This document shows, piece after piece, positions 14,363-20,591 of a stretch of 23,283 nucleotides of DNA. The notes beneath the pieces were generated by a model. That model ran no database searches. It was not told where the DNA came from and saw nothing but the letters and a program-made list of their open reading frames with translations. Positions within the stretch are counted from its first letter, which is position 1, and every line of letters begins with the position of its first letter. This DNA comes from an uncultured Clostridia bacterium (lineage in GTDB: Bacteria > Bacillota > Clostridia > TANB77 > CAG-508), in NCBI GenBank assembly GCA_944389715.1, contig CALXNI010000059.1, forward strand, positions 1-23,283. Direction: 5' to 3'. Position numbers and translations under genes: made by a program.

Positions 14363-15871
14363 ATGAATTATTCTTATTGGGTAAAAAGTACCAAAAACAC
14401 AAATTATACTGAAATATCAGAAAATATGGATACTGATGTTCTAATTATTGGAGGTGGTATTACTGGTATTGTAACTGCATATATGCTTTCTAATTCTGGT
14501 TTAAATATATGCCTTGGAGATGCAGATAGAATGGCTATGGGTGTTACTGCAAATACAACTGCCAAAATAACAAGTCAGCATGGACTTTTATACGATTATT
14601 TACTAAATTCTTTTGGTTTTGAAACTGCAAAAGGGTATTTAGATTCAAATCAGGAGGCAATAAAAACAATTTCAGATATAATAAAAAAAGAAAATATTGA
14701 TTGTGATTTTGTTTCTCAGGATTCATATGTGTATACATGTGATAAGTCTAATGTTACAAAAATTGTTGACGAAGTATCTGCAGTAACTTCTTTAGGTTTA
14801 AATGCAGAATATGTTACCAAAACTCCTCTTCCATTTCCTATTGAAGCAGCAATTAAATTCCCTGTCCAAGCGCAGTTTCATCCGAGAAAATATTTACTTT
14901 CTTTGCTTCCTATTTTAGAAAAAAGCGGAGTAAATATTTTTGAAAATTCTAAAGTAGTTGATATAAAGCACATTAAAGACAAATATGAAGTATATGTGAA
15001 TGAATATAAAATTACTGCAAAATATTTAGTTATGGCATCTCATTATCCTATAAAAAATTTTCCTGGAATGTACTTTATTAAGATGTATCAAGATTCTTCT
15101 TATGCTGTTGGTGTTGAATTAGAAAATGATGTGTTTGATGGTATGTACATTTCTTGTGATGAACCTGTTACATCTTTTAGAAATACAATGCAGGATAATG
15201 GCAAAAAATTGTTAATTGTTGGCGGTTCTAGCCATAAAACAGGTGCTACTGATGTAGATATAGAAAGCAGTTATAAAAATATCGAAAATTATATAAAATC
15301 AATTTATCCAAAAGCAAAAATAAAATACAGATGGATGACAGAAGATTGCGTCTCTCTTGATAAAATTCCTTATATTGGAGAGTTTTCAAAATTTCTTCCT
15401 AATATGTATGTTGCAACAGGATATAAAAAATGGGGTATGACTACTTCTCATGTTGCTGCAAAAATAATTTCAGATAAAATTTTAGGAAATGAAAATTCTT
15501 ATGAAAATATTTACACTGCTACAAGATTAGAACCAATAAAAAATAGTAAGGAATTTGGAAATATACTTAAACAGTCAGCATATTCTCTTGCAATTAATAA
15601 ATTTTCTGCTCCAATTATATCTTATGAAGAATTAGAAAATGATAGTGGTGGAGTTGTAGATTATAAGGGTAAAAAACTTGGAATATATAAAGATAAAAAA
15701 GGAAAAATGTTTGCCGTAGTTCCTTATTGCAAACATTTAGGTTGTGAACTTTCTTGGAATAATTTAGAAAAAACCTGGGATTGTCCTTGTCATGGCTCTA
15801 GATATGATTATATGGGAAAAATCATAACAGAACCTACTACAGAAGATTTAGATATTATTGATTTAGATTGA
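14363..15871 (+). CDS. FAD-dependent oxidoreductase with C-terminal Rieske [2Fe-2S] domain
   Basis: A 502-residue fusion. The N-terminal DAO-type flavoprotein has the dinucleotide motif DVLIIGGGITGIVTAYMLS and a following VTANTTAKITSQHG; residues to about 390 complete the fold (MYVATGYKKWGMTTSHVAAKII). The C-terminal Rieske domain carries PYCKHLGC (Cys456, His458) and CPCHGSRYD (Cys474, His477), the four cluster ligands. This architecture is recurrent in anaerobic Firmicutes and cyanobacteria; the substrate is not established. I start at the ATG at 14363 with a weak GGTG 6 bases upstream; the frame is open further up through TTG codons. It stands alone with its own terminator. Confidence 0.88.
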   Translation: MNYSYWVKSTKNTNYTEISENMDTDVLIIGGGITGIVTAYMLSNSGLNICLGDADRMAMGVTANTTAKITSQHGLLYDYLLNSFGFETAKGYLDSNQEAIKTISDIIKKENIDCDFVSQDSYVYTCDKSNVTKIVDEVSAVTSLGLNAEYVTKTPLPFPIEAAIKFPVQAQFHPRKYLLSLLPILEKSGVNIFENSKVVDIKHIKDKYEVYVNEYKITAKYLVMASHYPIKNFPGMYFIKMYQDSSYAVGVELENDVFDGMYISCDEPVTSFRNTMQDNGKKLLIVGGSSHKTGATDVDIESSYKNIENYIKSIYPKAKIKYRWMTEDCVSLDKIPYIGEFSKFLPNMYVATGYKKWGMTTSHVAAKIISDKILGNENSYENIYTATRLEPIKNSKEFGNILKQSAYSLAINKFSAPIISYEELENDSGGVVDYKGKKLGIYKDKKGKMFAVVPYCKHLGCELSWNNLEKTWDCPCHGSRYDYMGKIITEPTTEDLDIIDLD

Positions 15872-15882
15872 TTTTATACAAG

Positions 15883-15912
15883 AATGTCCAATTAAATTGG
15901 GCATTTTTTGTT
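15883..15912 (+). terminator. Terminator of the FAD/Rieske gene
   Basis: AATGTCCAATT, a short loop, and TTGGGCATTTTTT form a stem with one T-G pair followed by a T run, 11 bases after the stop. Confidence 0.75.
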
Positions 15913-15965
15913 GCATAAAAACTGCTGTGCATTATCTATATTTACTCATTTTTTGGCTAAACCTC

Positions 15966-15994
15966 TTGAATATTGTTTCTAATAAGGCTATAAT
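15966..15994 (+). promoter_or_regulatory. Promoter of tRNA-Arg(ACG)
   Basis: TTGAAT (15966-15971), 17-base spacer, perfect TATAAT (15989-15994); the tRNA starts 17 bases later. Confidence 0.65.
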
Positions 15995-16011
15995 ATATAG
16001 GTATCATTAAT

Positions 16012-16088
16012 CCACCTGTAGCTTAGCTGGATAAAGCGCGAGGCTACGAACTTCGAGACCGGGGGTTCGAATCCCTCCAGGTGGACCA
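16012..16088 (+). tRNA. tRNA-Arg(ACG)
   Basis: A 77-base cloverleaf with encoded CCA. Acceptor CCACCTG/CAGGTGG; anticodon stem CGAGG/CTTCG with the 7-base loop CTACGAA, anticodon ACG; T arm GGGGG-TTCGAAT-CCCTC. With A34 converted to inosine it reads CGT, CGC and CGA but not CGG. Confidence 0.95.
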
Positions 16089-16176
16089 AGCAGTAGTATT
16101 TTACTATCGCTTTTATTTTCACCTTAATACAAATTTGCACATATTATATTATGTATACTTGTGTTGGGGTGAATTT

Positions 16177-16824
16177 ATGTTTTTATCTTACTTTATACTT
16201 GCAATTTCTTCTAGTATTGACTCTTTAGGTATTGGAATTACATATGGGATTAAAGATACTAAAATTACTATTTTTGCCAAAATTATATTATTCATTACAT
16301 CTTTGTTATTTGCTAGTATGTCTATAAGTATTGGTAATTTTATTAGTGAATTTTTACCAGCTGTTATTTGCAATGTATTAAGTTTTTTAATTTTATTCTC
16401 AATGGGTTTATGGATTATTTTGCAATCTTTTAATAATTCTCCCAAGTATAAAAATACTTCAAAAATTAAGAAACAGAAAAAAATTTATAAATTTTTTATT
16501 AAGTCTCTTGGTATAACAATTCAAATAATTAAAAATCCTATTAATTCTGATTTAGATAATTCTAAAAAAATAGAAGCAAAAGAAGCATTATATTTAGGTC
16601 TTGCTTTATCTTTAGATAGCTTATGTATTGGAATAGGAAATAGTGTAATGGGAAATGCATCTTTTATTTTCCCTTTACTTGTTGCTACTTTCCAATTTAT
16701 ATTCTTATCTATTGGCTTGCTGTTTGGTAAAAAAATTAATAGAATGTCTAATATTCCAGATAACATATGGTCAATAATTTCTGGATTGTTGCTTATATTT
16801 ATATCTATTTTTAAGTTAATGTAG
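16177..16824 (+). CDS. ytaF: Sporulation membrane protein YtaF (MntP/YtaF family)
   Basis: A 215-residue, six-helix membrane protein in two related halves: MFLSYFILAISSSIDSLGIGITYGIKD at the start and ALYLGLALSLDSLCIGIGNSVMG in the second half, the paired S-x-D-S-x-x-x-G signature of the YtaF/MntP family. YtaF is conserved in spore formers; its transport substrate is not established, while MntP relatives export manganese. The start is the ATG at 16177, with TTGGGGTG 6 bases upstream. The frame is open backwards through the tRNA, but that extension begins inside the tRNA-Arg 3' end and is not real. No terminator is obvious; tRNA-Pro follows. Confidence 0.88.
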   Translation: MFLSYFILAISSSIDSLGIGITYGIKDTKITIFAKIILFITSLLFASMSISIGNFISEFLPAVICNVLSFLILFSMGLWIILQSFNNSPKYKNTSKIKKQKKIYKFFIKSLGITIQIIKNPINSDLDNSKKIEAKEALYLGLALSLDSLCIGIGNSVMGNASFIFPLLVATFQFIFLSIGLLFGKKINRMSNIPDNIWSIISGLLLIFISIFKLM

Positions 16825-16858
16825 CCAATATTTTTTTGATATTTTTTATCAAAATCCC

Positions 16859-16887
16859 TTGCATATCAGTATAAAATATGTTATTAT
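16859..16887 (+). promoter_or_regulatory. Promoter of tRNA-Pro(TGG)
   Basis: TTGCAT (16859-16864), 17-base spacer ending TGT, TATTAT (16882-16887), 31 bases before the tRNA. Confidence 0.55.
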
Positions 16888-16918
16888 TTATAAGCGTCAA
16901 AAAATTATATTAATATTT

Positions 16919-16994
16919 CGGGGTGTAGCTCATTTGGTAGAGCGCGTGGTTTGGGACCATGAGGTAGCACGTTCGATTCGTGTCACCCCGACCA
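16919..16994 (+). tRNA. tRNA-Pro(TGG)
   Basis: A 76-base cloverleaf with encoded CCA. Acceptor CGGGGTG/CACCCCG; anticodon stem CGTGG/CCATG with loop TTTGGGA, anticodon TGG; T arm GCACG-TTCGATT-CGTGT. Its last 11 bases begin a 68-bp direct repeat whose second copy lies at 19076. Confidence 0.95.
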
Positions 16995-17051
16995 AAAAAA
17001 GGAGCTTTTTGAAAGCTCCTTTTTTTTATTATGAACAAAAAGTCCGTCCCC
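16984..17051 (+). repeat. Direct repeat, left copy (attL-like, in tRNA-Pro 3' end)
   Basis: 68 bases identical to 19076-19143. The repeat begins exactly at the 3' strand of the tRNA acceptor stem (CACCCCGACCA), covers the tRNA terminator hairpin and runs into the 27-bp repeat. After one mismatch the identity continues for six more bases. Confidence 0.8.
17001..17027 (+). terminator. Terminator of tRNA-Pro
   Basis: GGAGCTTT-TTG-AAAGCTCC followed by eight T. An identical copy lies at 19093-19119. Confidence 0.88.
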
Positions 17052-17058
17052 ATGTTCA
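17032..17058 (+). repeat. 27-bp dispersed repeat, copy 1
   Basis: The unit begins and ends with TGAACA/TGTTCA as inverted ends around the asymmetric core AAAAGTCCGTCCCC. Copies occur at 19124, 19150, 20347, 20565 (inverted) and a degenerate one at 22465 (inverted). Confidence 0.75.
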
Positions 17059-17137
17059 CATACCCCGCCCCCTATTTTTAGTATTAAGGTGGGGCTCACT
17101 TACCCTCAAAAATTTCTGTAAAAAATAAAAAAGCATT

Positions 17138-17170
17138 AAAAATAAGGCTAAACTTATTAGCCTTATTTTT
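17138..17170 (-). terminator. Terminator after the membrane protein gene at 17180
   Basis: Perfect 14-base arms AAAAATAAGGCTAA and complement around a 5-base loop, with T and A runs on both strands; nine bases beyond the stop at 17180. Confidence 0.8.
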
Positions 17171-17179
17171 AGTTTTATA

Positions 17180-17710
17180 TTAACGACCTATAGACATAAA
17201 TAAATTGGTATAACTTTGCATTGTTTCATCATAAGTATCATACAAATCTTTATATGCTTCAAAATCAATAAAACTATTATTGCTTATTTCTTTAAAGTTC
17301 GGTAATTTATAAGTAGTAATTATTATTAGACTATTATCATTTTCGCTATCAGTTTTTGCTAAATGTGATATTACTTCTAATGTTGAAAAATCTTTTAATT
17401 CACCATCAAGATTATCTTTTATTATTTTTATAACATTTGAATATTTGCTTGATTGTTTGCTGGAATCAAAATCCTTTAATTCCAATATTAACGTTTCATT
17501 TTCTTTTGAAACAAATAAATTAGCACATTTTAATTCTTCATTTACTTCTTTTGCTATTTCATCAATGGTATTTAATTTGCTTGATTTAATCATTATGATT
17601 GAAATTATTATAACTAATATAACAATAAATACTATACAAACCCAAAACCACCATTTTTTGAAAATATTTTTGTCTTTTTTAGGCATTTCTTTTTTGTTTT
17701 CATCTTCCAT
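17180..17710 (-). CDS. Membrane-anchored protein of unknown function
   Basis: A protein of 176 residues: a lysine-rich cytoplasmic head, one transmembrane helix after FKKWWFW (about residues 24-43), and an extracytoplasmic domain of about 130 residues starting NTIDEIAKEVNEELKCANLFVSKEN. No family is recognised and no catalytic motif is visible. The start is the ATG at 17710 with AAGGAG 9 bases upstream. It follows the Ltp-repeat lipoprotein gene by 26 bases and probably shares its transcript; both lie inside the segment bounded by the 68-bp direct repeats, so they may act together at the cell surface. Confidence 0.7.
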   Translation of the reverse strand: MEDENKKEMPKKDKNIFKKWWFWVCIVFIVILVIIISIIMIKSSKLNTIDEIAKEVNEELKCANLFVSKENETLILELKDFDSSKQSSKYSNVIKIIKDNLDGELKDFSTLEVISHLAKTDSENDNSLIIITTYKLPNFKEISNNSFIDFEAYKDLYDTYDETMQSYTNLFMSIGR

Positions 17711-17736
17711 AATATCCAACTCCTTTTTATTAAATT

Positions 17737-18606
17737 TTATAATCCATTAGCCTCAACTCCATATACTGCTTGAGAATGAGTAAAACCTTCATATTCTAAT
17801 TGCTGAATTAAAGAATCTCTTGAAAATGACATGATTGATAAGTAGTTTTTAGCTGATTTAGAAGCTTGTTCATTCCAATTTGCTCCGCAATTATCTGCAC
17901 CATATTTAGCTTGTGAACTTGTAAAACCTTCATATTCAAGTTGATTAATTAATCCCGAATGTGAAAATGCCATTGTTGATACATAATTTTTAGCTGATTT
18001 TAACGCCTGAGCATTCCAATCTGCTCCGCAATTATCTACTGCATATTTAGCATCTGAGCTAGAATATCCTTCGTATTCAAGTTGATTGATTAATCCTGAA
18101 CGCGAAAATGCCATGATTGACAAATAATTTTTAGCTGATTTTAACGCATTGTTTTGACTAGTTGTTACACTTGAAGAATTACTAGTCGGCTTACTATTGC
18201 CATTATTACTAGTAGCAGTATCTTTATTATTCTCCGCAGAACTAGTATTGTTTTCTTTAGTCGTTGTTGATGAAGTGGATTTATTTTTTTGAGTACTTGT
18301 AGAATTATTATTAGTTTTATTATTTTCTTTTTTGGTAGTACTAGAATTAGAATTGTTTGTTTTCTCAATTTCTGTATTATCATTTTTTGTTGTAAGACTA
18401 TTTATAGCATTTTGTTCTTCTACTATTTTTGATTCTTCTTCCAATAATAATTCAGTTTGTTCCTGCGCTTTATCTGTCTTTTCTTTTAATTCTTCATCTC
18501 TAGTTTTCTTTGTTTCTTCTTTACAACCACTAAGCGTAAGCATAAGCATAAATAATAATATTATTATTATAAAAATTTTATTTAATATATTTACTTTTTT
18601 TGACAT
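17737..18606 (-). CDS. Lipoprotein with three Ltp-type repeats
   Basis: A 289-residue lipoprotein. The signal peptide ends in the lipobox LSGC with Cys28. A charged stretch and a long Ser/Thr/Asn/Lys-rich spacer (about 75-153) lead to three tandem repeats of 47 residues (154-200, 201-247, 248-289), each reading like SAKNYLSIMAFSRSGLINQL, then EYEGYSSSDAKYAVDNCGADW. These match the Ltp domain (host-cell surface-exposed lipoprotein family), two-helix units best known from the Streptococcus phage TP-J34 protein that blocks DNA injection by superinfecting phage. Similar repeats also occur in chromosomal lipoproteins, so an exclusion role is inference. AAGGGGG lies 10 bases before the ATG. The gene lies inside the direct-repeat-bounded segment next to tRNA-Pro. 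Confidence 0.82.
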   Translation of the reverse strand: MSKKVNILNKIFIIIILLFMLMLTLSGCKEETKKTRDEELKEKTDKAQEQTELLLEEESKIVEEQNAINSLTTKNDNTEIEKTNNSNSSTTKKENNKTNNNSTSTQKNKSTSSTTTKENNTSSAENNKDTATSNNGNSKPTSNSSSVTTSQNNALKSAKNYLSIMAFSRSGLINQLEYEGYSSSDAKYAVDNCGADWNAQALKSAKNYVSTMAFSHSGLINQLEYEGFTSSQAKYGADNCGANWNEQASKSAKNYLSIMSFSRDSLIQQLEYEGFTHSQAVYGVEANGL

Positions 18607-19075
18607 ATAATTTATCCCCCTTAATATATATAATAATATAATATGTATTAGACATTATCAAACATTATTTGTAGACATCTTTCGACAAAATAATGTATTC
18701 TATATAATTTATATGTCTCCATTATACATTAATGTTAATTAAATTACAACAACAATATTTTTTATTTCAGCATGTTCTGTTGATTATATATTATATTGTA
18801 TTAATATTATTTACGCTTATATATAATAATTATAATATACTAAATAGTATTATATATAATACATTAATCATTAAGAAAAAGTAACAGAAGATTAGACGCT
18901 TACCTGTAATAAAAAAATACTGTAATTAATACTGCAACGCAAATGTATTTTCAATCACTAATGAATGTATATTGAATACATTGTGAATATATAAACTATT
19001 TGAATACATAATAAAAAGGCAGTCTATACACAAGGTATAACTACCCAATATATAGTTAAATGGCTACTTTTTGGA
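18607..19075. other. AT-rich noncoding stretch of the tRNA-Pro-adjacent segment
   Basis: No ORF with a ribosome binding site was found in either direction. The left part must hold the promoter of the lipoprotein gene, but no clear -35/-10 pair stands out. The right part contains a cluster of TGAAT-type direct repeats (18962-19009) close to the distal direct repeat copy. Confidence 0.5.
18962..19009 (+). repeat. Iteron-like cluster of four TGAATRYAT boxes
   Basis: TGAATGTAT (18962), TGAATACAT (18973), TGAATATAT (18984) and TGAATACAT (19001). The first three are spaced exactly 11 bases apart, one helical turn. The cluster lies about 70 bases inside the distal 68-bp repeat, where integrase-arm or excisionase sites lie in integrated elements. 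Confidence 0.5.
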
Positions 19076-19143
19076 CACCCCGACCAAAAAAAGGAGCTTT
19101 TTGAAAGCTCCTTTTTTTTATTATGAACAAAAAGTCCGTCCCC
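19076..19143 (+). repeat. Direct repeat, right copy (attR-like)
   Basis: Identical to 16984-17051 over 68 bases. It holds the last 11 bases of tRNA-Pro and its terminator but no tRNA body, as expected for the distal attachment site of an element integrated at a tRNA 3' end. Confidence 0.75.
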
Positions 19144-19171
19144 TTGTTCAAAAAGTCCGTCCCCTTGTTCA
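19124..19171 (+). repeat. 27-bp dispersed repeat, tandem copies 2 and 3
   Basis: Two units overlap by their terminal TTCA: TGAACA..TGTTCA at 19124-19150 and a second core ending TGTTCA at 19171. Confidence 0.75.
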
Positions 19172-19173
19172 AT

Positions 19174-19204
19174 CCCCATAGCAAATAATAAATTCGCTAT
19201 GGGG
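19174..19204. terminator. Hairpin downstream of the DUF3298-like gene
   Basis: CCCCATAGC and GCTATGGGG with a 13-base loop. A T-rich run follows only on the plus strand, so termination of the minus-strand gene is uncertain. Confidence 0.4.
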
Positions 19205-19223
19205 GTAAATTTTTTATTATGTT

Positions 19224-19982
19224 CTAAAGCATGGATTCTAATTTCAATTCATTATTATTTATTGTTATAATATACCCATTTCTCTCCAATTCATTATAGG
19301 AGGTTATTGAATCTCCTTCAATTGTTGTAAGTCCGTCTAAACTTAATTTTAATTTACTAGCAACATCTCCAATAGTTAGAATTTCATCATAATTTATATC
19401 ATAATAATAAGTATGGCGAATTAATCCACCTCCAGTAGCTGGTATTGTTGAGCCACCTTCTGGGACTGTTGAATATACATATATAATTAAAATATTATTT
19501 TTTATAGCATATGTATAATTATAAATTGACCCCTTGTCCATACTCACATTTTCAGTATCTTCAGTTATAGCATGGCAAGCAACATCAGCATAAGTTGATG
19601 GTAAAACTTCATTCAATATTTTTAAATTAAGTTTTTCAATTGTATCTGTGTTACCAACAATTCTTGGTAGTTTAACCTTAAATAATTGATAATACCCATC
19701 ACTATAATTTAGTGCATCGACAACAGAAATATCATTAGATTCAATTTCGCTAGATTCTTCATCATTATTTACATCATCACTTTTCATTTCTGTTTTCTCG
19801 CTTTGAGTAATATTATTTTTACTGTTTAATGAATTAATTTCATTTTTTAAATCTGATATTTTTTGATTGTTTTTAACAAATCCCAAATAGTAAACTACAA
19901 CTAAAGCCATAATTAATATTAATATCATAAACATACATACTACTGTACCTAAACTAACTTTAAATGATTTCTTTTCTTCCAT
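19224..19982 (-). CDS. Membrane-anchored protein with DUF3298/RsiV-like extracellular domain
   Basis: A 252-residue protein with one N-terminal transmembrane helix (about residues 10-32), a short coiled-coil-like stretch (NQKISDLKNEINSLNSKNN), an acidic linker and an extracellular domain from about residue 95. That domain shows the pattern of DUF4163/DUF3298 proteins: FKVKLPRIVGNTDTIEKLN, YNYTYAIKNNILIIYVYST and HTYYYDINYDEILTIGDVAS. In RsiV and PdaC relatives this domain binds lysozyme or cell-wall ligands; the role here is unknown. The C-terminus is shorter than usual, so it may be slightly truncated. A near-consensus promoter lies at 20033-20060. Confidence 0.6.
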   Translation of the reverse strand: MEEKKSFKVSLGTVVCMFMILILIMALVVVYYLGFVKNNQKISDLKNEINSLNSKNNITQSEKTEMKSDDVNNDEESSEIESNDISVVDALNYSDGYYQLFKVKLPRIVGNTDTIEKLNLKILNEVLPSTYADVACHAITEDTENVSMDKGSIYNYTYAIKNNILIIYVYSTVPEGGSTIPATGGGLIRHTYYYDINYDEILTIGDVASKLKLSLDGLTTIEGDSITSYNELERNGYIITINNNELKLESML

Positions 19983-20032
19983 TTACTTCACATTCCTTTT
20001 TCTTTTATAATAATTTTAAATTTAATAAAAAT

Positions 20033-20060
20033 ATTATAACATTTAAAAATTTAATGTCAA
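20033..20060 (-). promoter_or_regulatory. Sigma-A promoter of the DUF3298-like gene
   Basis: Minus strand TTGACA (20055-20060) and TATAAT (20033-20038), both perfect, with a 16-base spacer. Confidence 0.7.
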
Positions 20061-20160
20061 CTATATTCGCTTTATTAGAGATAATTGGTCAATAAAAAAT
20101 AGTAAAATTAATTCGTTAATACAGCGATTATAGGTATGTTGATGAAAATAACAAAATATA

Positions 20161-20350
20161 ATGAATTTAGAAAATATCCGGAAATAAATTAAAAGAGTTA
20201 AGAAAAATTTCAAAAATGTCTCAACAAGAGTTGGCTGAAAAATTACAATTAAAAGGCATTGATTTAACTTCTAAAGAAATTTCTAAAATTGAAAACAATA
20301 AAAGATTAGTACAAGACTTTGAATTATTTGCTTTCGCAAAAATATTTGAA
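20161..20350 (+). pseudogene. Truncated XRE-family HTH regulator with a CGGA shift site
   Basis: Reading from the ATG at 20161 gives MNLENI, then an in-frame CGG-A; the +1 frame continues as GNKLKELRKISKMSQQELAE and further through IDLTSKEISKIENNKRLVQD, a standard XRE helix-turn-helix domain whose usual opening is I-G-x-K-L-K-E-L-R-K. The frame then enters the 27-bp repeat at 20347 in the middle of AFAKIFE and loses family resemblance, so the 3' part of the gene is missing. No convincing ribosome binding site precedes the ATG. It is a fragment, but its one shift has the same CGGA signature as those of the intact genes. Confidence 0.65.
20179..20182 (+). other. In-frame CGGA +1 shift site in the HTH fragment
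   Basis: GAA AAT ATC CGG AAA TAA in the incoming frame stops at once; the +1 frame ATC-GGA-AAT-AAA-TTA continues the HTH domain. Because the gene is truncated, this is weaker evidence than the sites in sigG, cvpA and ykvI. Confidence 0.55.
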
Positions 20351-20373
20351 CAAAAAGTCCGTTCCCTTGTTCA
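20347..20373 (+). repeat. 27-bp dispersed repeat, copy 4
   Basis: TGAACA..TGTTCA unit with one change in the core (GTCCGTTCCC). It interrupts the HTH regulator. Confidence 0.75.
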
Positions 20374-20375
20374 AA

Positions 20376-20564
20376 TTATTGCTGACTCATTATATAATCT
20401 TGTGTATTTTGTCTGTCTAGATTATTCCAATGTCCTTGTGCTTTTGCTTTCTTCATTGCAACATCTTCCCCTCTTGCAATTTTACTTACTTTTTCATCTG
20501 TTAAAAACACTACAGTTTCGTCTGATATATGATTATTTAGTTCTTTTTCTATTTTTGAGTTTTG
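20376..20564 (-). pseudogene. Orphan C-terminal gene fragment between two inverted repeat copies
   Basis: The minus strand is open for about 62 codons: SQNSKIEKELNNHISDETVV, then FLTDEKVSKIARGEDVAMKK, AKAQGHWNNLDRQNTQDY and IMSQQ before TAA at 20376. It has no usable start: upstream it runs directly into the inverted 27-bp repeat at 20565-20591 and a stop. The codon use is gene-like, so this is the 3' end of a lost gene. I do not recognise the family. Confidence 0.5.
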
Positions 20565-20591
20565 TGAACAAGGGGACGGACTTTTTGTTCA
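20565..20591 (-). repeat. 27-bp dispersed repeat, copy 5 (inverted)
   Basis: Exact unit in the opposite orientation to copy 4; the two enclose 191 bases. Its first TGA is the stop codon of the adenine deaminase gene. Confidence 0.75.

Noticed and set aside
14544..14738. Minus-strand ORF inside the FAD/Rieske gene
   Set aside because: It is a shadow of the real frame, with low-complexity composition and no RBS.
16081..16176. N-terminal extension of YtaF through the upstream open frame
   Set aside because: It would begin inside the tRNA-Arg 3' end and lacks family similarity; the ATG at 16177 has a ribosome binding site.
16859..17128. Plus-strand open frame across tRNA-Pro and its terminator
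   Set aside because: It overlaps the whole tRNA and has no RBS or recognisable protein.
17746..18165. CRISPR-like or tandem DNA repeat array
   Set aside because: The roughly 141-bp periodicity is the coding sequence of the three protein repeats; no spacer-repeat structure exists anywhere in the window.
18681..18691. Spo0A box (TTTTGTCGAAA on the minus strand) upstream of the Ltp-repeat lipoprotein
   Set aside because: A seven-base core is expected once or twice by chance in a window of this size and composition; no second box or clear promoter is next to it.
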